A stretch of DNA of 64,000 nucleotides from Dillenia suffruticosa (GCA_033439265.1 JAVTVX010000010.1:21503056-21567055); one strand, 5' to 3'. Positions 1 to 13,000 are shown, counted from the first letter of the stretch. The notes: generated from the letters alone by a model not told the origin. Numbers and translations: made by a program.

Positions 1-3000
1 AATTATATATTAATAAATTTATGCCTTCATCAAGTACAAAGATAGTAATGATATGGCATGAGCTAGGTTGAGGCAAGTGAACTCTGGCCATTAATATATA
101 AATATTTTAGATATTTTGCAAATGTGACTATTAAAATTATAATAAATAAGAAAAAATGAATATAAGGTGATATGTGAGATTCAAAAAATTTTTATAAATT
201 ATCAACATGTTGAATTGAGGCAATTGTGAGTGAAATTCAGGAAAATACATGTAATAAGGATGATAATTAACCGGCCATCAATACTTAGTGACAAAATTTA
301 AACATAAAATCAGTAGAGGTCGAGCCTGAGCATGAGCTTTCCCTAACCATTTTCCAAGTCTAAAAGTCGATTTCTAGCCTTAGTCTTTACACGACTCATG
401 CACAAGTCTTTCCTAACTTTTGTATATTTTGTTTCAAACTCCCCAACGACCAAATTGTTTGCCACATCAAAGTTGATAAAGAATCACATGAAACTTGAAT
501 GGTAGAATTCAAACTTTACTGGTCATAAAAATACAACTTCAGGAGAGGAAAAACGTGCTTGTCATGGTCATTTCATCTGTTAATTCAAAAGAATAATTCA
601 AGTAAAAGCTACCAAATTCGCTTTGATTTTCTTAGATATGACCTTCTTGGCTTTTTGGCTTTAGCACAAGTTCTTGAATCCATTAACATATAAAAAAACA
701 ATTACTTTCATTAAATGGGACTTGTTCATGTAAATTTGAAGTTGCTTTTTTTCTTGCAAAGGTCGACCCCACAAAGAGGGCATGGGATTCCCAATTTTGG
801 TTATAGTTATTGCTTGCATATCTAGTGGTAATAAAGAATTAGAACTCAGATTAGGATTATCATCTTGGAGGGTATTAAAATATTTCCTAGATAAGAACTC
901 ATTATTCGAGGATAACGTTTACATTATCATATGGTTATGTTTACATTTATTTATATATTGAAAAATTAAAAAGATGAGCTAAGCATCAAAGGCCCCCTCC
1001 ATCCATCCCCCACCCCATGCAGTTCTCTTTTGGCTCCAATCGAAGAGAATCAAAATCCCAATATTTCGTAACACACGAGATATCTCTACCTCATCAAACT
1101 TGGGATAAATCACAAAATTATTTTACTCTTCGCTTCTTCCAAGAAGTTTAATTCTACTTTATTTATTATACCTACCGATATCAATTTAGTGTGGGTTTCT
1201 ATAAATCAAGTTACCCATCGTCCACATCGTCCATTCCCGCTATCACGTTACCCCTCGTACAAGACGATATTTTGATATCAACAACTATTATTACACAGGT
1301 GTTATTTTTAATAAAATATTTATTTTAATTTAAATAATAATATTAAAAAAAACTCACTATTTATTTATTGACATGATATTTAATTATGATTTCTAACTTA
1401 GATGAATAAGGATTTGAATATTAAAAAGAAAAATACTTCCATTTACCTGAAATTTATTTTTCCATCAACCTGTAACAATGAAAGAGAAATGAAAGAGAAA
1501 AAAGGAGCTTGAGCTTGAGCTGGAGCTGGAGCTGGGGTGGACATAAAGTCAATGTGACAAAGAAGTCCAACAATTGAGACAAAATACGTGACGACAAATA
1601 ATCGTTCACTCAAGCCATTATAGGCAGATAGAATAGAATGGAGCTGGATAGGATCATCCGTACCCCACCCACCATCGACCGGTTGGCCCGCGGGTGCTAA
1701 CGTGACAACACATGGTCCAAATAATTATTAAATTGTTCAACCGTACGATTGCACAAACTTAAATAAATTACATATATCAAAAAAGGAGAAAACGAAAAAA
1801 ATGTCAGTTTTTTCTTCCTTTTTTGGTTACCGCGAGAAGTTAGAAACGAGAAAGAGAAAATGCAGTGCATGAGTCGTGTCGCATTCTGGCAGGACAGAAC
1901 AGCTGGCAAAGATGACGCTCTAGATCCGAGCGTGGACCCTACTTCACGTGACCATCACAAGAGGTTCCACGTGTCCATCTTGAGGCTATGATCAACACGT
2001 GCCGGGATCCTCGATCGTCTAAATATGGACCACGTCAAGAACCAGGTGATCCCGCATCGGGTATTCTCCAGAATTTTCGTTTCCCAAAATGCCCTTCCTT
2101 TCACCCTTTTTTGTCTCCCATCTCCGAACCAAGTTTTACTCGCTTTTTATTAAAAAAAAAAATGAAAAAAAAAAACTCCTGTCCAGTTGGCACTCCTCTT
2201 TCTGCTCCTATCGATTTCGGCTTTCTCTTGTTGACGACACGTGTCTATCCCACCACCTGTCACCAATTGACGTTTTCAGTTGAAACAAAATCAAAATTTA
2301 ACTAGATAATGTTCCAATAAAAATTCAGATGAGGCACTTAACGTATTGCAAAGCTACATTTGATGGGGGAAAATAAAAACCCAATAATGATTTATGTTTA
2401 TCTTATCTAGATCATGTCAAGTCCTGTTGCCATGCATATTATAACTCGAAAAATGTTTTATACATATACAGTATGATACCAAATTTTATTAGTATGGCAA
2501 TTAAATTTATATATATTTAAAATCTTATTTTTTTTCATATACAATTCTTTTTATTATAATTATAGGATATTATTGGAAGAAAAACAATAAAACATCTTAT
2601 GCTAAACACTGATTATATTGAAATGTTCCCCCACACTAACGAAAAAATAGAAACTACAACCTTATTTCTTGTTTATAATTTTTTGTAATAAATTTAATAT
2701 TACTATCATAGTATTTTCAAGATTTGAAAAACATATGTGTATAATATAACAACTAGCAAACCTATTTCTAAACCAACCCCATTTAACAATAACTATCTCA
2801 TATTCACATTTTAACTTTGTAAAATACCATATTTTTTGTCTTGTTACATTTTGCTTTTGATGCGATTAGAGTTGTATAAAGAGATTTCAAAATACATAAA
2901 ATTTAATTATTTTTATTTTGAATATTAAAAAATCTACACATTTTATTTATTTAATTTATATATTTTGTTGGTATAAGATTAGTTCAATATAAATTTCACG

Positions 3001-3285
3001 TGTTCTAATTTTTTTTCAAGCAAAAAATATTATGTCCTTATTCGTGATTTTGGAATGTATCATGAGGATAATAAATTTTAAATATGCAGTAACTTTCTTA
3101 AAATTATCATACTTCCCGATTTACGGCTCTGCTAGTTTTGCTGGTTTATGATTTTGGATTAGGCAGTTAAACGTAGAAAAGGCTTCAAGAAAAGTGGATA
3201 AAATGAATAGTACAACGTGGCATTTGTGCCAAAACAAACAGAGAGGATAATTTGGTAATTTGCAAAAGATGAAGTTGCGGAGAAG

Positions 3286-3287
<2 letters not shown>
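1..3287. other. AT-rich intergenic spacer, left edge
   Basis: No reading frame here resembles a known protein. The open frames at 1697-1909 and 1988-2305 are low-complexity and have no gene-like codon pattern. The stretch is AT-rich apart from a patch at about 1900-2250 that carries several CACGTG motifs, listed separately. It is the upstream flank of the S40 gene. Confidence 0.6.
1945..2243. promoter_or_regulatory. Cluster of G-box/ABRE-like CACGTG motifs
   Basis: CACGTG occurs at 1945-1950, 1968-1973, 1996-2001 and 2238-2243, with a CACGTC at 2031-2036. CACGTG is the core bound by plant bZIP (ABF/ABI5) and bHLH (PIF) factors. The cluster lies about 1.3-1.6 kb upstream of the S40 start codon, and S40 proteins are known to respond to darkness and abscisic acid. 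A regulatory link to S40 is inferred from position only; the distance is long for a plant proximal promoter. Confidence 0.4.

Positions 3288-3322
<35 letters not shown>
3288..3322. repeat. (AG)n microsatellite upstream of S40
   Basis: An uninterrupted AG dinucleotide tract of about 35 bases, roughly 190 bases before the S40 start codon. It may lie in the promoter or leader. Confidence 0.9.
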
Positions 3323-3324
<2 letters not shown>

Positions 3325-3511
3325 GCCTTATCCACTCCGACCTCTTTAAAAGCAGACCATACCATCACACCGTACCAAAACGGGTGGCCATTTTTTACTA
3401 GTGTTTGCGGGGTTGATTAGTTTTTAGATAGACAAAGAGCAGAGAGCGAGAGACAACGCGTCTTTTTTTTTTTTTTTTTTTTTTGTGGAAAAAAAAAGTA
3501 CTGGTTAATTA

Positions 3512-4036
3512 ATGGCAACCGGACGAAGCTATTTCACAAGGAACTCTAACTGCCGATTCCTTACTGGAGAAAGGGAGTTCTCGACGATCGGTTCCGACAC
3601 GACAACAACCTCCGTGTTAGAGCTCGACGAGTCCGACGTATGGAACTCTACACGGTCGGCCTCCCCGGAACTCCGAAAACCGATCACGACTTCTCGCGCG
3701 AACAAGAAACAACAACAATCGAAGCGAGTAGGGGAAAACGGCGATCATCACCGTCAGTCGTCGGTTCCGGTGACTATACCGGACTGGTCGAAGATCTTGA
3801 GAGAGGAGTACAAAGACAACCGCAGGAGAGAGAACGAGGATTATGTCGATGACGACGATGACGATGATACCGACGGTGGAGATCGCGTGCCGCCTCACGA
3901 GTTCTTGGCGAAGCAGTTCGCGAGGACTCGAATTGCTTCGTTTTCTGTTCACGAAGGAATTGGGAGGACTTTGAAAGGGAGAGATCTGAGTAGGGTTCGA
4001 AACGCAATTTGGGAGAAAACTGGGTTCCAGGATTAA
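3512..4036 (+). CDS. S40 family senescence regulator (DUF584)
   Basis: Single-exon protein of 174 residues. The order of motifs is typical of the plant S40/DUF584 family: an N-terminal SYFTRN-type stretch, an acidic LDESDVW motif near residue 40, the [11 protein letters not shown] motif near residue 90, an acidic run (DDDDDDD) near residue 115, and the C-terminal signature [10 protein letters not shown] ... [15 protein letters not shown] ... [10 protein letters not shown] that ends the protein. Family members are small nuclear proteins induced in senescence, darkness and stress; the biochemical role is unknown. The start at 3512 follows an oligo-T leader and agrees with family length. The reading frame at 3617-3952 on the other strand is a shadow. 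It is the leftmost gene of the block shared with Arabidopsis At2g28360-28400. Confidence 0.93.
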   Translation: MATGRSYFTRNSNCRFLTGEREFSTIGSDTTTTSVLELDESDVWNSTRSASPELRKPITTSRANKKQQQSKRVGENGDHHRQSSVPVTIPDWSKILREEYKDNRRRENEDYVDDDDDDDTDGGDRVPPHEFLAKQFARTRIASFSVHEGIGRTLKGRDLSRVRNAIWEKTGFQD

Positions 4037-7000
4037 TATTTACATATTAGTTTCGAAATAACATAGTATGGTACGAGAATGATGATGACCATCATATATT
4101 TTTCCTTTTTTCTTGCTTTTTCTTTTTTACTGAAAATCTGAGGTTTAGATTTTTCTTTTTTTTAGATTTAAAAATTACCTCTTCAATTTTGAATTTTTGA
4201 GTTTTTTTGCGAAGAAGGGGGTTTCAGTTTGGTGATGAGGAAGAGGTATTGATGTTCGTGGTATTTGTAACTTTCTCTGTAACCTTTTTAGTCTTCGGAA
4301 TTCGAAATTTGCGGATTACATCTTTGGTTTTACAGTGTGTTTCAGTCTCTGATTATACATTTCAGAAGTAAATGGAAAAAAAAAAGGGGGTGGGGGAAGT
4401 AAATCCATTTTTGAAAGTTGAACTGTTAGTTCAATGATTGGCGAGGGCTTTTAGGGCTAACGGGATTAATGTGGGTGGGGTAAGTGAGAAAAGTAGAGGC
4501 CTAAAAATCACAATGAGAATCCACATATTTTTATTGACTTCTGTGTTTCTTGTTTAAATTTGCACCATCACAACCTATCCCGCCATCACCCTAACCCTGG
4601 AGTCGTTTCCAGTGGTAAGAATATAGGAATGGTCTTCTGGTCCGCAAGGAGCAAATTCTGTAGGACTATTGTATGGTACAAAATATAGAGATCTTTTCTG
4701 TTCCCTTTTTTTGGGGGGTTTGGTTTAATTCTTTCGTGACAGTTTGTTGATATTTGTGTGTCGCATACGATTTAATTCAATTTAATCTAATTCAGTATTT
4801 ATCTAAACACCCTTTTTGTGCTTAACACAAATTCAAAAGTAGACCACGTATGTGTAGTCAATAGACTTGTGGTTACATACTTAAATGGTTATTGTACAAG
4901 TGGGTAGAAAAGACCTATACAATCATTAAAACTGCAGCCTCTATTGTCAAATATGAACATTTATCTTCAAACATGTTGAACTTTCAAAGTGTTCGAAAGT
5001 TCACGAAATTTAATTCCACATTAAAATGGGATTCAAGCCCCACTGCTGGACCATTTTTCACCCATTTAACACTTCACGTGTTCGTGACTTTTTATAACTG
5101 ATCTTTTAAAAATATTGATATCTTAAAAGAGTTTTACCTCTTAAAAATTTAATTTGAGTCAAATTAGATTTAATTTAACTTCATTTGATTATTAAATATG
5201 ATAATTTATAAAAAATAAAATTTATCTTTTACCCGCAAATAAGAAAAATACCAAGATATAAAATTTTACAACCGTCTCTCCATAATGTTAAATTTTTTTA
5301 GTTAATTGTACCATAGAATTTGAAATCTCGATCACAACTTTTGGAGTAATTGATTCTTTTTCTATATATTCATTTATATATATAGCTTTGGTAGTAGAAT
5401 TGAATCTTTTTTGTATGTAGTACAATGCAACAATATTTGTCATAAATTCAAGGCCTCAACAGCAACGAAGTCATGAAAGGAGTCCTTGAAAGCAAAAGCA
5501 TTTTATGTGAACCTTGAACCTTGAATATTGGCAGGGTAGGGTCTGAATTTCGCAGATGATGGGACTCGGAGAAACCCCGCCCCCCCCTCCCCCACCCAAA
5601 AAGTCAGTTTAGCAGGATATCAATTTAAGGCTAGGCTAGACATGGTTGTTGTGATCAATAATTTGATGTCACACGTCACACACTTTCTACTAATAGGGTG
5701 ACAGCAAAAATTAAATAATATTTATTGTTTTTTTTTTGGAAAGTAAAAAATATTTTAGAGTTCAAGGCATCGATTTAAGTGATGAAGCATCAGGATTTAT
5801 AATAATCTTTTATTCTTCCCATTAATAAAAAACATGAAAATAAATTGATATTTCTTCTGGTTACTTCTTTTGTTTAATGCGCTAAAGAAAAAGAAAGCGG
5901 CACTTCCTTTAACAAAGGGCAATCAATTACGTATCTCGGAAACTTGGCTCCGCCGGCGGCCATGAGTCCACGATCCACGAGCATGTTGGTCATTTGTTTT
6001 TATTTTTATTAAATTATTTAGAGTTCGCAACAATTAAAAAAAAAAAGAATAAAACAAGAACGAATAACTTTACCCTTTTACTTTCACTCGTCAATATTTT
6101 GAACGAAAGAATCAAAGGTGCCTTGCATCATTTCTTGCATCATGGTGTTCTTGAACTTGAACTTTCCACTGTCTCCCTTTTCCTATTCTTGGTGGAAGTA
6201 ACATTCAATTGCGTGGTCCCATGATTCCCATGAACATAAAAGCAGTGCAGTGCAGTGAAGTGAAGTTTCCTAGGCATCGATACTAACATCGTACGTTCAT
6301 TTGGTTTTACCCCATGAATTTCTCTTCTTTGTTTCTTATGTATAATCTGTATGACATGCATGGTTGATCCAGGCAAAAAATTATTTAAGAACCGGGAAAG
6401 GGCAAATGTGGTAACATCGGAAATTACTTTCATAGGAAAATGACCACACGCAGTTGATTTTTAATTTTATGTAACCAAATGTGAGGACATTTCCTCCTCA
6501 TCCCAGTCCCCAAAAGAAGAGATATTCCAACCTACGAAAATAAAGGAGAGGGAAAATTTTTTAAATTTCAAAAAATCCAGTTTCCATAATCACCGTCCAA
6601 TAAAATTGATTACTGAATCATAGCCGTTGGATATGCGCACTAGTAGAGTCGCCGGAAACGATAGATTTCATGGTTGACTGCTTTTTATCCATCTAACTGG
6701 GGTTTGGCGTTTTGTTCAAGTCCGGCTGTCGTTTTCTTCCACAGCGTCCTTTTCTCACTTTATGGCGACATGGGATTATGTACCAAGGATGTCGACATCT
6801 GATGCTATCACCCATGGAGTCCATCAAGGATGGGTCATATGGCGACACGTATACAAAGTATTGAATACTTTCTGAACCACTTAAAGTAGTGCCTGTTAAT
6901 CATCCAATTCTGTTCGCAGAAAAGATGCCAAGCAACGCGCGACAACTGTAATTGTGAACCTGCGAGGGAAATGGGTTGGGTTGTATTAGCTTTTCATTTG

Positions 7001-7224
7001 GAAATACGAGTAAGGAACGAGGGGGGAAAGGGGCCATTATATAATACCTAATTTTTTGAGAAAAATTTATTAAACTTTTTTTGTTTATTTTCATTCATTT
7101 ATTTTTCTCAATTTTCACTCATTAAATATAATATTTTATGGGTTTACCACTTCAAATATTAACTTAGCTCAAGATAAATAAATTTCAGAAATAAATATGA
7201 TTTTAAGTTTTGTATTTATTGTGT

Positions 7225-7364
7225 ATCCGCTTGTCTTATTTTTTTATTTTTGGTTTTCATTAGCGGTATCTGAATTTTATCCTACTAATTCAGTTCAATT
7301 ATTGTGAAACTCATTTTAACGATTGACTCTCTTAAATTTTTTTTCGCGATCCGCTTGTCTTATT
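7225..7364 (-). mobile_element. SINE family B, 5'-truncated copy with 16-bp TSD
   Basis: A T-rich start followed by sequence that closely resembles the SINE at 43404-43558: 'GGTATCTGAATTTTATCC' here matches 'CGATATTCGGGTTTTACCC' there, and the next 50 bases also align. The element lacks the tRNA-like head. Perfect 16-base copies of ATCCGCTTGTCTTATT flank it at 7225-7240 and 7349-7364, which marks an L1-type insertion. The element body is 7241-7348, minus orientation. Confidence 0.8.
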
Positions 7365-7674
7365 ATTATATCTATAAAATGGAGTGAACCATAATTTAAT
7401 ATTTATGAATTATTTTATTATTTTAATTATGATCATAAATAAAATATAATTTAACTATATAAAACATTTAAATATCAATATCAATAAAACAATATCAATC
7501 AATCATCTGTCTTACCAAATGGGATTAGTTATATAGATTTTTCTATGCCATTATATTCTATTTCATATTGTATACTCACTTATATGATTATTTTTTTATA
7601 TGAAAATAATAATCGTGTTTTTGTTATAATAAAAATAAAAAATTAGATACGTTTATATATGGAGGACAATGGTC

Positions 7675-7918
7675 TCTTTAAGAAATTTTTTTTTTGTACT
7701 ATATCTTGGATATCGTCCGGTATCCAAGATTTTGTCTCGACTACTCCGAATTAACCATTACAGTTGCTCCTTTTTCGGAAGGTGGGTCTCACAACGGGGA
7801 ACGATCCATACACATAAGAACCCGATACTCTTAATAAGAGTCGAATCTCGATCATATTTAAGAAAATTCAACACCACAACCAGTTGAGTCAACCCACATT
7901 GGTTCTTTAAGAAATTTT
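7675..7918 (-). mobile_element. SINE family A, copy 1, with 15-bp TSD
   Basis: Read on the minus strand, the element has a tRNA-like head with box A-like TGACTCAACTGG and box B-like ATTCGACTC, a body of about 208 bases, and a 3' poly(A) seen as a T run at 7690-7695. Identical 15-base target-site duplications TCTTTAAGAAATTTT flank it at 7675-7689 and 7904-7918. The body aligns with a second copy at 59382-59584. The box spacing and poly(A) fit a polymerase III-transcribed SINE moved by LINE machinery. Confidence 0.88.
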
Positions 7919-9483
7919 AACTCACCTTAATTTTACTTTATTTTGTTCATAATAACTTTAATTAAAAGTAATATGATAATATTATTTTATAAATAAATAT
8001 TAAATTCTTATTTAAAAGCACTAACATTGTCATTATATTAATAGTATTTTATACTAAAATTTCACTTAATTCTAGTTGAAGTAACTATCAAGGTTTTAAT
8101 ACTGGTCCGTTTTGTTCTAGCTGCACATATTCAAATGATCCTGATCGTCGAAATTGTTTTGGTCCAAAGGCAATATATTGAAAACTCATGCAATTCATAC
8201 AAGTTAGAATCTTTTCTTTGAGTACCATCGGTGCTTTATATGGCCTCACAAGCTCAAGCGCCATTGAAGACATTGCTTTGGCCGTCATGGACACGAGACT
8301 GGGAGAAAATCAATCCTCACGTTGTTGTTTGTATCACGAGAAAGGATAATCCTATGCACAAAATAAATTAATAATTATATTAAATTCTATTTGATAATTT
8401 AATTTGACTCGGTTTTAGTTAAATATTTGATTGAATTTAGAAAATTTTAATAATAATAAAATTAAAAATTAAAGAAAATTACAGATATGAATTATTGACT
8501 TATTTGATTCATATAATTTTATGAGAAATCAAAATTTATGCGTGTAATAATATTTCCATTGACGATAATGCAGATCACATGTCCCACGTAATATGGATTT
8601 GCAGATATGAAGGACGACGAGGCTTGATAGTTGAGTGCAAAAGTATGATCCCGTTTGTATCCCACAAAAAGATGAGAGGACCAAATATTATCCGGGCAGC
8701 TTAATGCCTTGGGGCATATATATTTTTTCTTCTTTTATAATAGATTCAGGTTCGAATCTTGGATTGGAGGAGAAAAAACGGCGGGAAGAGGTAGCCCCCA
8801 CGATGCTTGGATTGGAGGAGAAGAGAAGGGAGGGGGGGGGGGATCAGCCACATCAAAATAATTCTTTTATACATGATTTTAAATCTTCACTAATGTTCAT
8901 AATTTTAGACTTTTAAAATTATAATAAAAAATTCGGATTTTACTTGCAATTTGCGGTGTGCACGAGAAAAGACCTTTTTTTTTTTTTTTTTTTTTTTTAA
9001 ATCATGTTTGTCCAGAATGTGCATGTATCAAAAGGCAGCTGAATTTTCTGCAATTCATCTATTAAGAAATTGCAAAATTTCCGGGGAATTTGGCGGAAAT
9101 GTAAGAAGTTCTAAAGTTTCAATACTAAATTTGTCTAAATTATCTTTATTAAATAAAATTAAAATTGGATAAAGAAACTATTGCTGGCTTATTATTACTC
9201 ACAGTAAATGATTAAAAAGAATTGTTGAGAAAAAAAAATGAAGTTGACATTTTTGGTGTGTGGTATGTGTATATTTAAAATCCTAGCATTCCAAGGAATT
9301 TTTCTTGCAAGCTATCTTTAATTGAGTTCAACTCACCACGATTTATCCTATTTTAGGTGTTTTTAACTAAAATGTTTTAAGTTAATTTTTTTATAAAATA
9401 TTTAATTATTATTTTATCAGTAAATTTTTTTTAACCACCATAAAATATTTTTGATAAAGACAAATTTCAAAACCCTACAATTG

Positions 9484-9554
9484 GTGGATGTAGTTTAGTG
9501 GTAAGAATTCCACGTTGTGGCCGTGAGACCTGGGCTCGAATCCCAGCAGCCACA
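9484..9554 (+). tRNA. tRNA-His (anticodon GTG), possibly degenerate
   Basis: The sequence folds into a cloverleaf: acceptor GTGGATG with CAGCCAC, anticodon loop TTGTGGC, T arm CTGGG/CCCAG around CTCGAAT, discriminator A. This is the plant nuclear tRNA-His layout. A CAA lies just upstream (9478-9480) and a T5 polymerase III terminator follows at 9557-9561. Two differences from the standard gene as I remember it are visible: an A at position 5 of the acceptor that mispairs with G, and loss of one G after the anticodon stem, which shortens the variable region and weakens the last stem pair. It may be a functional variant or a decaying copy. Confidence 0.65.
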
Positions 9555-9769
9555 CATTTTTCTTTTTCCTTTTTAAGGAAAAAAATAAAGAGAAAAATCC
9601 TCGACAAATTTGGTTGGCCTAAATTCTTTATATTAAATTCTTGGCCAGATTGTTGTTGAGCCCAGAATATCACTCTTCGAGGTTCGCTGACACCACAACT
9701 CCAAAGACACGAATTGAGACATTAGGCCTTAATATTTGGGTCAGATCCAATATTCAGTGTCCTCGTTAA

Positions 9770-9775
9770 GGCCCA
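9770..9775 (+). promoter_or_regulatory. GGCCCA site II-type element upstream of MON1
   Basis: GGCCCA at 9770-9775, in the context AAGGCCCAACG, about 320 bases before the MON1 start codon. Two more GAGCCCA motifs lie at about 9805 and 9848. Such TGGGCY/GGCCCA elements are bound by TCP factors in promoters of housekeeping genes. Confidence 0.45.
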
Positions 9776-10097
9776 ACGATGATGGAAAGAAAACAAACAA
9801 AACGAGCCCAGTTCCCACCGATCACACCTCTAAAGCTCAATAAAACGAGCCCAAGAGGAGCCAACTTCGTGTCCGTACCGTCCGGGAATCATCTTCAAAC
9901 CTTCCCCACCAACTGGTCAGAGCTAGTCGTTTTTCTCATGATATCTGCTCCTCAATTTCAATTTCGATTCCTTTCCTCGCGAGTAAGCAAGAACGACTGG
10001 TAAGATCCTCCTATCTCTCTCTCTATCTCATAAAACCTAGTTCTCTTCGCTTGAATTTTGTCCAAATTTGCCAACAATTCGATTGGCACCGACTTTA

Positions 10098-13000
10098 ATG
10101 GCTCCCGATTCGGATTCTTCTTCTTCGTCCTCGTCCGATGAACAACCTGATCAATCCGATGACTCAAACCCTAACCCTAGCCCCAATCTCAAGAATCTCC
10201 AGTCCACCCAAGATCATTTGGTGTCTGTTAAATTAACCGACGAGAATGCCTCTGCCTCCGCTGACAACGGCGAAGCGCTGTTAAATCAAGAAACCCTAGA
10301 AGAAGCCATAATTGGATCACCAGAAGAAGAAATTGAGAATAAGGGAGAAGCGATTGGCGTTAGTGAGATCGAAGAACGAGAACAAGTATTGACAGGTTCG
10401 GAGCCTGCTGGAGTGGTTGAGGGCTTTGAAACGCAGGGCGTCATTTCGAGTAACAATTCGGGGCTTGAGAATAACGGAGAAGCGATAGGTGTTGTCGGCG
10501 AGATCGAAGAAGTAGAACGAGAAGATATTCACGCAAGGTCACTGCCTCAAGTGGTTGAGGAGTTTGTTGCCGAGGAGGGTTTTGAAACACGCGGCGTCGT
10601 TTGGAGGAACAATTCGGGGCTCGAATTGGACGAAGCGCCATCGAGCCCTAGCAGTAGTGGTTATGCAGGTGAGAGAGGTAGCAGCAGTGCCACGAGTGTG
10701 GGAAATGATGACTTCGACGACGAGGAAATCCGTGAAGTGAGAGATGATAATGGTCTGATTGATGGAGTTGCAGATTCTACAGCGTCGTGGGTTCCTGGAA
10801 AGCGGCACGTCGATGAGGTCAGTGGGTCGTGCACTGGGTTTGTTCATTCATTATCGCTGTTGTATAAATTTAAAATTGAGTGTTGAGTTTAGGAAATAGA
10901 TAAATCCCGTGATTTAAATTTACTTGTCTTTGCATTGCCAGTGGTTGGGTTTGGATTGTAATTGTTGTATTCTGGTTGCTGATTAGCTTTGCCGGCGTTC
11001 GATTTAATTTCAAACAGGAATATTAGACAGGACAAGTTATTTTTCATGCTGTGAGAAGTGGGATGTTAGAGCTTTTTTTTTTTTAATAATTAATGCATTG
11101 TGAGCATTATGGGATGACGTGACCACTGTTTGACCGAACTTGATGAAGCTTCTCTGATTCCCGGTATAATTTGTTGTCCATTAGGTATAGAAGAGGTTGT
11201 ATTGCATTAGGAGGTGGAGTAGGACATATTACAAGATTGTAAAACTAGAGATATGTGGAGTCGCCTCTTTGCTTTTGGTAATCGTTGGGTTTGTTCTAAA
11301 GACCTCCCTGATTTGTTGCTGACAAAATTTAAGGTTTTGGAGGGTAGGAAGAAGTTTTCTAGCTTTGGAGATGGGCTTTTGTGGCTATTCCTTGGTGTAT
11401 TTTGAAGGGAGTAGGCTCTTCTCTCCTTTGGGATAAGGTTGTCTTTTATGCTTCTCTGTGTTTTTGAAAATTATAGTCTAGAGGAGTTAAAGAGGGATCG
11501 GAGAATGGTAGGTTTTTGGTCTATATTTTACTCTCCAATCAATTTTGAGAATTTCTCATTCTTAGAGTTTTATATATTCTGTATTACATCTAATACAATT
11601 CGTTTTATTAAAAAAAAAATGCCTATCACTGTTGTGGCCTATTACTTAAATGTATGTGTAAGCTAAATTTTCAATTTTATCATTGTTGTCCATCACAAAT
11701 TAAGTTATTTCTTTTTTCTCCTGCTTCATTTCATGGCTTTTTAGGTCTTTCTCTTGATTTTCAGAGCACAAACAATTGGCATGTTATTGCATACCCTAAA
11801 CTTTGAAGGCTTCGACTTACTCATTAGCTCTTTGTTATATGTGATTACTCTGATTTACAAAGATGGAATATGTGGGGCCAAAAAACTATCTTGCTTATTT
11901 TGGTTAGTAAATGAAGTGCAGGATGATGCTTCTATTTCATGGAGAAAAAGGAAGAAGCATTTTTTTATATTGAGTAACTCTGGGAAGCCAATATATTCCA
12001 GGTATGTTGTTACTACCAGGAAATTTGAGCATTATGTATGTAATTTACATGTGCCGATGCCGTGTAGTGTGGATTACATCTGTCCATTGATTCAGTTTTA
12101 TCACAGTTCTCATCTAATATCTCTCATTAACTTCAAGATATGGAGATGAACACAAGTTAGCTGGATTTTCAGCCACTCTTCAAGCCATAATATCTTTTGT
12201 TGAGAATGGGTATGCTGCTTTAGCTGTTGCTATCACATTTTGCTTCAGTTTCCTGCAAAAGTTTCATCTGGAAGCTTTTAATGTATCCTTACAGGGGAGA
12301 TCGTGTCAAATCAGTCAGGGCAGGGAAACACCAGGTCCACTTGCTTTCTTTCTTGCGCCTAATTTCTTTGTCGTTTACAACATTCTGTGAATATAAAGTC
12401 ACATAATCATAACTCACAAGCACAGCAAGAGAGGAACACCTGTTCTCCTTTTTAAAAAAAAAATCCAACTGTCTTCCTATCTTCTTTTTGAAATTTTACG
12501 TATCCGTACCATCCATAATGTTTGAAACATTGGTGTACCAGTGAGCATACAAGACTACATGCTCCAAGTTTCAGTCCATGGACTCAAGTTTAATATGTTC
12601 AAGATCTATGGGAGTGTGATGATTGTTTGTGTTTCATACTGTCATCAGATCCAATTATTTCTATACTTTGGGAAGTTCACAATTGCATTGATGAAAAAAC
12701 TGGGTTGACTATCCTTTGGACAACTTTTTGTGCATGTCAAAAGTGTTTCTAGCTTTTCTTTCTTGGTGAGAATTTGTGTGACAAGATAGTTATTTTTGAT
12801 TCTGATATTGAGGGTTTGTGGATTCTGGTAAAAAAAGTTAGACCAGCCAACTGGACAAGCCTTCACATGATGTGGCCACTCACATAGGTGTTCATATTAG
12901 CTCTTTCAACCACTTGATATGATAAATTAGAAAATATTATATTGACTAATGTGCATTATTTGTTAGAGATGATGTTTTGCTACAATTTTGCAGCATCAAT

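Larger units (their letters stand above)
4037..9466. other. Intergenic spacer between S40 and the tRNA/MON1
   Basis: About 5.4 kb, mostly AT-rich, with no protein gene I can support. It contains two SINE insertions with target-site duplications (7225-7364 and 7675-7918), a short direct repeat of CTTGGATTGGAGGAGAA at about 8758 and 8805, and an oligo-T tract at about 8975-8998. The first few hundred bases after 4036 are probably the 3' untranslated region of S40. Confidence 0.6.

Noticed and set aside
3617..3952. Minus-strand open frame of 111 codons
   Set aside because: It is the antisense shadow of the S40 gene, whose plus-strand frame has clear family motifs.
7669..7887. Plus-strand open frame of 72 codons
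   Set aside because: It runs through SINE family A in the antisense direction.
8735..8830. Further SINE around a box B-like AGGTTCGAATC
   Set aside because: No matching box A, poly(A) or target duplication was found; only a short direct repeat is present.
10068..10097. Upstream in-frame ATG as MON1 start
   Set aside because: It would add [10 protein letters not shown] before the conserved acidic start; plant MON1 proteins begin at the equivalent of 10098. It cannot be fully excluded.
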